Origin: Streptomyces zaomyceticus
GTDB lineage: Bacteria > Actinomycetota > Actinomycetes > Streptomycetales > Streptomycetaceae
Assembly: GCF_014656215.1 (NCBI RefSeq)
Contig: NZ_BNBZ01000014.1
Coordinates: forward strand, 62,001-126,000
DNA: 64,000 nucleotides
Direction: 5' to 3'
This document shows positions 24,066 to 31,785 of the stretch, piece by piece. The translations under genes were made by a program, and so were the position numbers. How positions within the stretch are numbered: the stretch's first letter is position 1; each line of letters opens with the position of its first letter. Below the pieces are notes generated by a model. The model worked only from the letters and a program-made list of their open reading frames with translations. It did no database searches and was not told the origin of the DNA.

Positions 24066-26138
24066 TCAGACGCCGATGTCGCGGCCGTCCGTGCGCCACA
24101 CGGCGACGACCGACGGACGGACGATCTTCCCGGGTCCGTCGGGCCAGACCGAGGCGGGCTTCTCGACGGAGGCCCCGTCGATCTCGCCCGGGTGCTGCAC
24201 GGCGACCAGGACCCGGCGGTCCTGGATGATCGGGCCGCAGGTCTCGGCGCCCTTGGGCACGGTCAGGAACTGCTTGAGCTCACCGCGCCGCTCGCCCTGC
24301 GTGGCGACACCGAACAGGCCGTCGTGCGAGCCGAGCTGGGCGCCGTCCGTGGAGATCCACAGGTTGCCGTGCGGGTCGAAGGCCACGTTGTCCGGGCAGG
24401 AGATCGGGGAGACCTTCTCCTTGGGGTAGCCGGCGAAGTAGGTGGCCGGGTCGTTCGGGTCGCCCGCGACCAGGAACAGGCGCCAGGCGAAACCGTCGGA
24501 GGACGGGTCGTCCCAGTTCTCGGCGAGTTCGAGGATCTGCCCGTGCTTGTTGAGGTTGCGCGGGTTGGCCTCGTCGGCACCGGCCTTGCCGGGCTTGCCG
24601 CGGTCGGTGTTGTTGGTGAGCGCGACATAGACGCGACCGGTGCGCGGGGACGGCTCGACGTCCTCGGGCCGGTCCATCTTGGTGGCGCCGACCTTGTCAC
24701 CGGCGAGGCGGGTGAAGACGTACACCTCCTCGGCGGTCATCCCGGGGACGTGCGAGACGTCACCGGTGGCGAGCGGGATCCACACACCGGAGCCGTCGAA
24801 CTCGCCGTCGGCGGGGTGCTTGCCGGTGCCGTCGATCTCGGCGGCCGGGGAGTCGCCGGTCAGCTTGGCGACGTACAGCGTGCCCTCGTCGAGCAGGGTC
24901 AGGTTGTGCTCGCGGGCGGCCCGCGAGTTCCCCTTCTTCATCCGCTTGCTGGAGACGAACTTGTAGAAGTAGTCGAACCGCTCGTCGTCGCCCATGTAGA
25001 CGACCGGCCGGCCGTCGTCGGTGAGCCGGGGCTGCGCGGCCTCGTGCTTGAAGCGGCCGAGCGCGGTGCGCTTGCGGGGCGTCGAGTCGGGGTCGTACGG
25101 GTCGAGCTCGACGACCCAGCCGAAGCGGTGGACCTCGTTGGGCTCCTGCTTGAGGTCGAAGCGCCTGTCGAACCGCTCCCACTTGCGCTCGGTGGCACCG
25201 GTGCCCACGCCGTAGCGCTTGTCGGTGGCGCTGGAGCCGTTGGCGAAGTACTGGTTGAAGTTCTCCTCGCCGTGGAGGGTGGTGCCCCACGGGGTGGTGC
25301 CGCCGGCGCAGTTGTTGAGCGTGCCGAGGACGATCCGGCCCTCGGGGTCGGCGGAGGTCTTCAGCAGGTCGCTGCCGGCCGCGGGGCCGGTGACCTCGAA
25401 CTCGCTCGTCGTGTGGAGACGGCGGTTGAGGTAGTGGCGGGAGACCGGGGAGAGCTTGCCGGTGCGGTGCTCCTCCTGGACGACGACGACCGAGAGACCG
25501 TGCGCGGCCCAGGCGATCTCGACCTGCTCGCGGGTCGGGTTGGCGGCGTCGTAGCCGCGGAACATCAGGACTTCGTCGGTGTACTCGTGGTTGGCGACGA
25601 GGACCTGGCGGTCGCGCTCCCCGCGCAGCGGCAGCAGGGAGAGGAAGTCGTTGTTGTAGCCGAACTGACCGGCCTGGGCCTTCGCCGTCTGCTTCTCGGA
25701 GTCGAAGGCGGGGGCGCCGCGGAGGATGGGCTCGCCCCAGCGGATGACGACGTTCTGGGAGTAACCGGCGGGAACGGTGACCTTGTCGGCGGTGTTGGGC
25801 GCGACGGGCGTGAAGCGCAGACCACGGGCCCCGTCGGCCCTGCCGGAGCCGTGACCGTGGCCGTGACCGGTGCCGGGCTGCTGGGGGCGGGCGACGGCCT
25901 CCGGCGCGTTGCCGAGGGCGAGGGCTCCACCGGCGGCGGAGGCGACCGTCACGACGGCGGCGGCACGCAGGGCGGAACGGCGCGAGAGCGCACCGGCTAT
26001 GACATCGCCGACGTACTCGTTGTCGCTGGTGTTGGGCACCTCGTGGAAGCAGGCGTCACCGCAGCGGTAACGGCAAGTGAGAGCGGAACGGCCGCCTCCG
26101 TGGGGGTTTGTGCTCAGCAGCGGCAGCAGTTTGCGCAC
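24066..26138 (-). CDS. phoX: PhoX-type alkaline phosphatase (DUF839), Tat-exported
   Basis: 690 aa. The N-terminus is long before the twin-arginine segment SRRSALRAAAVVTVASAAGGALAL at residues 52-75, as in other PhoX proteins. The mature part has PhoX motifs: YNNDFLSLLPL, VANHEYTDEVLMF, NNCAGGTTPWGTTLHGEENFNQYF, RFGWVVELDPYDP, GDDERFDYFYKFVS, DRPEDVEPSPRTGRVYVALTNN and CPDNVAFDPHGNLWISTDG. The acidic residues for Ca and Fe binding are therefore present. It releases phosphate from organic esters outside the cell. The GTG at 26138 has GGAGGAGG five bases upstream; a longer frame begins at 26171. A candidate PHO box at 26229-26250 suggests PhoR-PhoP control. Confidence 0.92.
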   Translation of the reverse strand: MRKLLPLLSTNPHGGGRSALTCRYRCGDACFHEVPNTSDNEYVGDVIAGALSRRSALRAAAVVTVASAAGGALALGNAPEAVARPQQPGTGHGHGHGSGRADGARGLRFTPVAPNTADKVTVPAGYSQNVVIRWGEPILRGAPAFDSEKQTAKAQAGQFGYNNDFLSLLPLRGERDRQVLVANHEYTDEVLMFRGYDAANPTREQVEIAWAAHGLSVVVVQEEHRTGKLSPVSRHYLNRRLHTTSEFEVTGPAAGSDLLKTSADPEGRIVLGTLNNCAGGTTPWGTTLHGEENFNQYFANGSSATDKRYGVGTGATERKWERFDRRFDLKQEPNEVHRFGWVVELDPYDPDSTPRKRTALGRFKHEAAQPRLTDDGRPVVYMGDDERFDYFYKFVSSKRMKKGNSRAAREHNLTLLDEGTLYVAKLTGDSPAAEIDGTGKHPADGEFDGSGVWIPLATGDVSHVPGMTAEEVYVFTRLAGDKVGATKMDRPEDVEPSPRTGRVYVALTNNTDRGKPGKAGADEANPRNLNKHGQILELAENWDDPSSDGFAWRLFLVAGDPNDPATYFAGYPKEKVSPISCPDNVAFDPHGNLWISTDGAQLGSHDGLFGVATQGERRGELKQFLTVPKGAETCGPIIQDRRVLVAVQHPGEIDGASVEKPASVWPDGPGKIVRPSVVAVWRTDGRDIGV

Positions 26139-26200
26139 TTCGTCCTCCTCCGGCGCACACTGCGCCGACATGGTGTCGGGATTCCTTCGGCGGCGACGCT

Positions 26201-26212
26201 ATGTGCGCACAT
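26201..26212. promoter_or_regulatory. Perfect 12-bp palindrome ATGTGCGCACAT
   Basis: A perfect dyad lying between the PHO box and the phoX start, where the -10 region or a second operator would be. No partner copy is seen elsewhere in the window. Confidence 0.45.
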
Positions 26213-26228
26213 CTGCACAGGGACGGCG

Positions 26229-26250
26229 GCGGAGTGAACGCCGAATGAAT
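26229..26250 (-). promoter_or_regulatory. Candidate PHO box (PhoP site) upstream of phoX
   Basis: On the minus strand two adjacent 11-base units, ATTCATTCGGC and GTTCACTCCGC, fit the Streptomyces PhoP direct-repeat unit (consensus close to GTTCACCCGGC). They lie about 90-110 bases upstream of the phoX start, a usual distance for PhoP-activated promoters. Confidence 0.6.
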
Positions 26251-26394
26251 GCCCGGCAACCGGGGGCGACCGGGTCACCGGGGAGGGAGGGGGTGGCCGC
26301 TAACCTTACGTGTCCGCCCTGGCCAGGGATGAACGTCCCGAAACGCCCAGTACGGACATTCACACGCACCCATCTCATGCGAAAGGGTTCGCCC

Positions 26395-28482
26395 ATGGGT
26401 ATTCGGAGCATGCTGCGCAAGGTATTCGGCAGGGACCGCGAGGAAACCCCGGCGACCTCCGTCCCGCCCCAGACGCGTGAGACCCCCTCAACGTCCTCGG
26501 CCTCGGGCTCGACCTCGGGCTCGGACTCCGCGCCGGAGAACGAGGCCCAGCGGGCGGCGGACGATCTGGTGGCGGCGTCCTTCGACAACCCGCAGATCCC
26601 GCGGGCACGGGCGAAGACGCGGTCGGCCGGAACGGAGGCGGAGGCGCCTGCGGCTGAAGCGGAGACGAAGGCGGCGACGTCTGCGGCTGAAGCGGCGGCG
26701 GAGCCGTCGGTGCCGGAGGCGCGCGCGGCTGAAGCGGTGGCGCCTGCGGCTGAAGCGGAGCCGGAGCCGGCCGGCGGAGCCGAGGACGCGCCTGCTGCGG
26801 CTGCGGAAGCGCCCGCTGGAGCGGAGGACGCCACCGCTGCGGGGACGGAGACGGCCCAGGACGCGGACGTCGCCACCGCTGCGGAGACGGACGACGCCGA
26901 GGCACCTGCCGCTGAGGCGGAGACGACCACCGCCGAGGCGGAGACGGCTGTTACGGCTGACGCCGAGGCGGAGGTCGCGGAAGCGCCCGCCGCGGAGGCG
27001 GAGACCGCCGCTACGGCCGACGCCGACGCCGTCGAAGCGCCCGCCGCCGACACGGAAGCCGCCGTTGCGGCCGCGGACACCGCCGCCACCGACGCCGACG
27101 CCGACACGGACGTCACGGAGGCACCCGCCGCCGACGCCGAGACCGTCGCTACGGCTGACGCCGACACGGACCTCGCGGAAGCGCCCGCCGCCGAGACGGA
27201 GACCGTCGCTACGGCTGACGACACCGCCACCACCGACGCCGACACGGACGTCACGGAGGCACCCGCCGCCGACGCCGCGGAAGCGCCCGCCGGAGCGGAG
27301 GCCACGGAGGCGCCCGCCGCCGACGCCGAGACCGCCGCTACGGCCGACGCCGACGCCGTGGAAGCACCCGCCACCGAGACGGAAGCCGCCGTTGCGGCCG
27401 CGGACACCGCCGCCACCGGCACCCACGCCGACACGGACGTCACGGAGGCACCCGCCGCCGAGGCGGAGGCCGTCGTTGCCGCTGCGGACGTGGCCGTGGG
27501 CGCCGAACCGGCGGAGGAGCCGGAGGCGGAGGTCCCGGCTGCGGAGGCGTCCGTCGTCGAGGAGCCCGTCACGGTCGAGGCCGTGGCCGACGGGTCGGAG
27601 GCGGAGCCGTCCGCCACCGCCGAGCCCGAGCCGGAGGCCGGCGCCGACGCCGACGCGGCGCCGGAGGCCGGTGAGCTCGTCACCGCCGCCGTGGAGGAGC
27701 CGGAGGCGGCTCCCGTCCCCGCGGTCGAGGCCGACCCGGCTCCGGAGGAGCAGGACGTCGAGCCCGTGGCCGTCGCGGCGGAGCCGCAGACCGGCGAAGC
27801 CGACGACGCCGACGCCGTCGGCCCCGCGCTCCCCCTCGCCCGGGTCAAGACCCTCGCCCCGCACCTCGTCGACGCCTACAAGGCCGCCGGGGCGCAGCTC
27901 AGGAAGCAGGAGCTGGCGGGGGCGCGGGCCGCCGTCTACCTTGTGGTGGACCGGTCCGGTTCGATGCGCGGGTACTTCAAGGACGGGTCGGTGCAGCGGC
28001 TCGCCGAGCAGGTCACCGCGCTGGCGGCGCACCTCGACGAGGACGCCACCGTCACGACCGTGTTCTTCTCGACGGACATCGACGGGACGGTCGACCTGAC
28101 CCCCGCCGACCTCACGCCCACTCGGGTGGAGGAGGTCAACGCCGGCCTCGGCCGCCTGGGCCGTACCAACTACCACCGCGCCGTGGAAGAGGTCCTCGCG
28201 CACCACGAGAAGGCGGACCCGGCGCGCCCCGCCCTGGTCGTCTTCCAGACGGACGGCGCGCCGGAGTCGAAGACCGCCGCGGCGCAGGCCCTGGCCGAAA
28301 CGGAGGGCCGCCCGCTGCACTGGCGGTTCGTGGCCTGGGGCGAGGAGGACAACAAGGCCTTCGACTTCGTCCGGAAGCTCGACGGCACTCCTCGTACCGG
28401 CACGTTCTTCGCGGGCGTGACCCCGGTCGAGACCGCGCACGCCGCCTTCTACCGCGGTCTGCTCGCGGGTCTGGAGTTCTAG
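26395..28482 (+). CDS. VWA-domain protein with long acidic Ala/Glu stalk
   Basis: 695 aa. The N-terminus is basic and amphipathic (MGIRSMLRKVFGRDREE). Residues 25 to about 480 are low complexity, made almost only of Ala, Glu, Asp, Thr, Val and Pro in loose repeats such as VTEAPAADAETVATADADTD. The C-terminal 190 residues form a von Willebrand A domain: VYLVVDRSGSMRGYF (MIDAS DxSxS) near 518, TNYHRAV, and VVFQTDGAPESKTAAAQAL. The VWA part resembles TerF/TerY-type domains of tellurium-resistance and related stress systems. No signal peptide is present, so it is probably cytosolic. AAAGGG lies about eight bases before the ATG at 26395. Two hairpins follow the stop. Confidence 0.85.
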   Translation: MGIRSMLRKVFGRDREETPATSVPPQTRETPSTSSASGSTSGSDSAPENEAQRAADDLVAASFDNPQIPRARAKTRSAGTEAEAPAAEAETKAATSAAEAAAEPSVPEARAAEAVAPAAEAEPEPAGGAEDAPAAAAEAPAGAEDATAAGTETAQDADVATAAETDDAEAPAAEAETTTAEAETAVTADAEAEVAEAPAAEAETAATADADAVEAPAADTEAAVAAADTAATDADADTDVTEAPAADAETVATADADTDLAEAPAAETETVATADDTATTDADTDVTEAPAADAAEAPAGAEATEAPAADAETAATADADAVEAPATETEAAVAAADTAATGTHADTDVTEAPAAEAEAVVAAADVAVGAEPAEEPEAEVPAAEASVVEEPVTVEAVADGSEAEPSATAEPEPEAGADADAAPEAGELVTAAVEEPEAAPVPAVEADPAPEEQDVEPVAVAAEPQTGEADDADAVGPALPLARVKTLAPHLVDAYKAAGAQLRKQELAGARAAVYLVVDRSGSMRGYFKDGSVQRLAEQVTALAAHLDEDATVTTVFFSTDIDGTVDLTPADLTPTRVEEVNAGLGRLGRTNYHRAVEEVLAHHEKADPARPALVVFQTDGAPESKTAAAQALAETEGRPLHWRFVAWGEEDNKAFDFVRKLDGTPRTGTFFAGVTPVETAHAAFYRGLLAGLEF

Positions 28483-28499
28483 GGGCCCCAGGAGGGCGC

Positions 28500-28567
28500 G
28501 TCCCGCCGCGTGGGCGGGACATTTCACGGCGCGGGCCGGGTCCGGGAGCTTCCCGGGCCCGGCCCGC
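28500..28567 (+). terminator. Tandem terminator hairpins after the VWA gene
   Basis: First hairpin: GTCCCGCC / GGCGGGAC (28500-28520) with a five-base loop, followed by ATTT. Second hairpin: a 17-bp stem with one G-T pair (28531-28547 with 28551-28567). The remaining bases to 28700 hold no gene. Confidence 0.75.
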
Positions 28568-28675
28568 CCGTCCGAGCGCGGTCGACACGGTCGGCCGAGC
28601 CCGGGCGCGGCGGATGCGGCGTCCCGAGGCCCCCCGTCGTCGGCAGAATCCTTTTCTCTTCCTCTGCGGCATTCG

Positions 28676-28716
28676 GGTGATATTCACCGTTCGCTGAGTT
28701 TCACCGCCCCTAAGAT
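28676..28716 (+). promoter_or_regulatory. Leaderless-type promoter and small dyad before the hydroxylase gene
   Basis: TAAGAT at 28711-28716 is a good -10 box and ends eight bases before the GTG start, so transcription would begin at or next to the start codon. Upstream are GGTGA-TAT-TCACC (28676-28688) and a second TTCACCG (28700-28706), possible operator halves. No clear -35 box is seen. Confidence 0.5.
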
Positions 28717-28724
28717 CCACTCTT

Positions 28725-29948
28725 GTGACAGACAGCCAAAGCCCTTACCCCGCAACGGACATGGCCGGTTCCGCCGACGTGGTGATCCTCGGCGCGGGGC
28801 CCGCCGGGCTGGTGCTCGGGAACCTCCTCCTCCGCAGCGGCATCGACTGTGTCGTCCTGGAGCGCGCGAGCCGCGAGCACGTGCAGCAGCGGGCGCGGGC
28901 CGGATTCCTCGTCCCGCACACCGCGGCGGTACTGGCCCGGAACGGCCTCGACGAGGGGTTACGCAAACGGGGACTGGAGCACAGCGTCTGCGAGTTCCGC
29001 ACCGAGGACGGGCGCTTCCGCCTCGACTACGGTCTGCTCGGCAGGGGCGAGCCGCACACGGTCTATCCGCAGCACGAGCTGGTCACCGATCTCGTGGCGC
29101 TCTTCCTCGGGGCGGGCGGCCGGATCCGCTTCGACACCGAGGTGCTCGACGTGACCGGTGCGGACGAGCCGCGGCCCGCGGTGTCCGTCCGGGAGCCGGA
29201 CGGGCGGACCGCCCGGTGGCGGGCGCGGTACGTCGCCGCCTGCGACGGGCGGCACGGAGCGGGCCGGCGGTCGCTGCCGCCCGGCGCGGTGCGCCGCCAC
29301 CACCGTGACCACGGGGTCACCTGGCTCGGGCTGCTGGCCGAGGCGCCGCCGAGTCTCGACGCCGTCGGATACGCCACGCATCCCCGGGGGTTCGCCGGGC
29401 ACATGGCCCGCTCCTCCGACGTCACCCGCTACTACCTCCAGTGCGCGCGCGGCACCGAGGCCGGGGACTGGACCGAGGAGCGGGTGTGGGACGAACTCGA
29501 CCTGCGGATGCGCTCCGAGGAGTTCGGTCCGCTCCGGCGGGGGCGGATTCTGGGCCGCACGGTCGTCGACTTCGAGTCGGACGTCCTCGAACCGCTGCGC
29601 CACGGCGCGCTGTTCCTCGTCGGTGACGCCGCGAGCCTGATCAGCCCGTCCGCCGCGAAGGGCGCCAACCTGGCGGTGCTGGAGGCCGATCTCCTCGCCC
29701 GCGCGCTCGCCGACGACCTGTTGCACGGCGACTCCGGTGGCCTCGACCGGTACTCGGCCCGGTGCCTCGAACACATCTGGCGCGCGCAGGAGTTCTCGTA
29801 CTGGATGATCCAGCTCCTGCACCGCGTGCCCGGCCCCGACGGAAGCGCCTCGCCCTTCCAGGAGGGCCTGCGGCGTGCCCGTATGGAGGCGTTGCGGAGC
29901 TCCCGCGGCCAGCAGGACTGGTTCGCCGAGAACTACGTCGGCATCTGA
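28725..29948 (+). CDS. PobA-like flavoprotein aromatic hydroxylase (4-hydroxybenzoate 3-monooxygenase family)
   Basis: 407 aa group A flavin monooxygenase. FAD-binding GAGPAGLVLGNLLLRSG near residue 22, the DG motif CDGRHGAGRRSLPP near 180, and the GD motif LFLVGDAASLISPSAAKGANLAVLEADLLARAL near 290. The SPSAAKGAN stretch is diagnostic of p-hydroxybenzoate hydroxylase (PobA). The C-terminal part (LEHIWRAQEFSYWMIQLLHR) is also PobA-like. It should hydroxylate a phenolic acid ortho to its OH using NAD(P)H. No pobR or protocatechuate genes are adjacent; instead a methyltransferase follows. This suggests use in a specialised pathway, although true PobA activity is possible. The GTG start appears leaderless. 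Confidence 0.88.
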   Translation: MTDSQSPYPATDMAGSADVVILGAGPAGLVLGNLLLRSGIDCVVLERASREHVQQRARAGFLVPHTAAVLARNGLDEGLRKRGLEHSVCEFRTEDGRFRLDYGLLGRGEPHTVYPQHELVTDLVALFLGAGGRIRFDTEVLDVTGADEPRPAVSVREPDGRTARWRARYVAACDGRHGAGRRSLPPGAVRRHHRDHGVTWLGLLAEAPPSLDAVGYATHPRGFAGHMARSSDVTRYYLQCARGTEAGDWTEERVWDELDLRMRSEEFGPLRRGRILGRTVVDFESDVLEPLRHGALFLVGDAASLISPSAAKGANLAVLEADLLARALADDLLHGDSGGLDRYSARCLEHIWRAQEFSYWMIQLLHRVPGPDGSASPFQEGLRRARMEALRSSRGQQDWFAENYVGI

Positions 29949-29959
29949 CCGACCGAGGA

Positions 29960-30003
29960 CTCCCCCTCCCCCTCCCCCTCCCCTCCCTCTCCCCTTCCTC
30001 CCC
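29960..30003 (+). repeat. 44-base polypyrimidine tract
   Basis: Uninterrupted C/T run made of CCCCCT-like units between the hydroxylase and methyltransferase genes. The opposite strand has more than four GGGG runs separated by single A residues, a strong G-quadruplex pattern. Confidence 0.85.
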
Positions 30004-30074
30004 GTACCTGTTCCGGGGCCTGTCCGGCCCGCCCGTCGGCTTTGCCGTGCCCGCTTCCGAAGGATGCCCTCGCC

Positions 30075-31778
30075 ATGAAGACCACCACCGCGAATCCGAC
30101 CACAGCCCCCCACGACGTCGTGCGGCTGCGTGACACCGCCGACTTCGTCCGGGCGCAGGAGACCCCCGACCTGTTGGCGCGCGTGCTGCCCGGGCTCGAC
30201 GGACCCGAGTTGCGGGCGATGACCGAGCGGTGCCGGTTCGCGCACGCCGCGCTGCTCGTCTTCCCGCCCGACGGGCGGACCCTCCGGGCGGAGCTGACCG
30301 CCGCCGGCCTCTCCCCGGACGGCGAGACGCGACCGAGCGTGGTGGTGCGGGAGCGGCTGGCGGCGCGGCACGGGCTGGGGGCCGGGGAGCTGGACGTACG
30401 GATCCTCCGGCCGGGGGTGCACGGTCCCGGCGGCGAGGGGCGTGCGGTGGAGGTGTTCGCGCTGACCGTCCCGGAGGGTTCGGAGCTGGCGGCCGTGGCC
30501 GCCGAGGAGCGGGCGGTGGACCGGGAGGCGCATCTGGCCTTCGACGTCGAGCGCCCGGACCCCCTGGTGCTGCGCGGGCTGCGGGCCGGCTTCCTCCGGC
30601 ACGGGGCGGTCGCGGACGGGGGCGGTTACAACCCGCACGAGGACGGGACCGTCTTCTACTTCGCCGCGCCCGACGAGACGAAGACGCCCTACCGGCGGGT
30701 GGAGCTGTACGCGCGGGGCGACCACCGGGACGTGCTGGCCGAGCACCTCGACGGCCCCCGGGCCGCGCATCCGGCGGAAACGCTCCTTCGCCTGCTGACC
30801 GGCGCCTGGACGACTCAGGCGCTGGCGGCGTGCGCGGAGCTGCGGCTGCCGGAGGCGATGAGCCCGGGCGTCGCGAGGGGGGCCGAGGAGCTGGCAGGGG
30901 CGGTGGGTGCGCGGCCGGAGAGCCTGGCGACGCTGCTGCGGTACCTCGCGATGGTGGGCGTGGTGGTGGAGGAGCCCGGCGCGCGGGGATCGTTCCGGCT
31001 GACGGAGGCGGGGCTGCTGCTGCGCGAGGACGCCGGGGGTTCGATGCGGGCGCTGGCGCTGATGTACGGGGGGCCGTTCTACGAGTCCTTCGCACGGCTC
31101 GCGCACACCGTGCGGACGGGAGAGCCGGGGTTCGAGGACCGCTACGGCGAGAACCACTTCGACTACTTCGCGCGCCGTCCGGAGCTGGCCGCCCGGTTCG
31201 ACCGCTCCATGGTGGCGAGCGCCGCGATGTTCGATCCGCTGCCGGAGCACCCGGTCGTCAGGGCCGCGGCCGCCGTTCCCGGCGGGCGTACGGTCGTCGA
31301 CGTCGCCGGCGGCACCGGGGAGCTCCTGGGGCGGCTGCTGGACGCGCACCCCTCGCTGCGCGGTGTCCTCCTCGAACGCGCCCATGTGATCGAGGCGGCG
31401 CGCGCCCGCCTCGGCGCGGTCGCGGAGCGGTGCGACTTCCGGACCGGTGACTTCGCGGACGTGCCGGCGGGCGGGGACGTGTACGTGCTCTCCCGGGTCC
31501 TGCACGACTGGGACGACGAGCGGTGCCGGTCGATCCTGCGCCACTGCGCGGCGGCGATGCCGCCGGAGGCCGACCTGCTGATCGTGGAGCGGCTGCTGCC
31601 CGTGGACTCCTCGCCGTCGCTGGCGACCGCGTGGGACCTCCACATGATGTGCAACACGGGAGGGCGGGAGCGTACGGCCGCGGCGTACGCCCGGCTGCTC
31701 GCCGACGCCGGCCTGGAGCTCGTCGGCCACGGCCCGCTGCCGCTGGAGGCCCATGTGCTGCACGCCCGCCGGCGGTGA
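30075..31778 (+). CDS. O-methyltransferase with an unknown N-terminal domain
   Basis: 567 aa. Residues 1-230 are a soluble alpha/beta-looking domain I do not recognise (GPELRAMTERCRFAHAALLVFPPDGRTLRAEL, GGGYNPHEDGTVFYFAAPDE). Residues 235-320 form a winged-helix dimerisation domain (LLRLLTGAWTTQALAACAELRLPEAM). Residues 325-567 are a class I SAM O-methyltransferase of the COMT/DnrK type, with VVDVAGGTGELLGRLLDAHP and the catalytic YVLSRVLHDWDDERC. It probably methylates a phenolic OH, plausibly one made by the PobA-like enzyme encoded upstream. ATG 30075 follows GAAGGA about ten bases away; an in-frame TTG at 30042 has no such site. Confidence 0.85.
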   Translation: MKTTTANPTTAPHDVVRLRDTADFVRAQETPDLLARVLPGLDGPELRAMTERCRFAHAALLVFPPDGRTLRAELTAAGLSPDGETRPSVVVRERLAARHGLGAGELDVRILRPGVHGPGGEGRAVEVFALTVPEGSELAAVAAEERAVDREAHLAFDVERPDPLVLRGLRAGFLRHGAVADGGGYNPHEDGTVFYFAAPDETKTPYRRVELYARGDHRDVLAEHLDGPRAAHPAETLLRLLTGAWTTQALAACAELRLPEAMSPGVARGAEELAGAVGARPESLATLLRYLAMVGVVVEEPGARGSFRLTEAGLLLREDAGGSMRALALMYGGPFYESFARLAHTVRTGEPGFEDRYGENHFDYFARRPELAARFDRSMVASAAMFDPLPEHPVVRAAAAVPGGRTVVDVAGGTGELLGRLLDAHPSLRGVLLERAHVIEAARARLGAVAERCDFRTGDFADVPAGGDVYVLSRVLHDWDDERCRSILRHCAAAMPPEADLLIVERLLPVDSSPSLATAWDLHMMCNTGGRERTAAAYARLLADAGLELVGHGPLPLEAHVLHARRR

Positions 31779-31785
31779 CACGCTC

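Noticed and set aside
21244..24099. 951-codon minus-strand frame opposite the APC permease and unknown gene
   Set aside because: Composition is Gly/Glu/Arg shadow sequence typical of high-GC antisense; the plus-strand genes have clear domains.
26199..27848. Long antisense frames (over 540 aa) opposite the VWA stalk
   Set aside because: They consist of Ser/Ala/Thr or Arg/Gly repeats created by the GC-rich repeats of the real gene and have no start signals.
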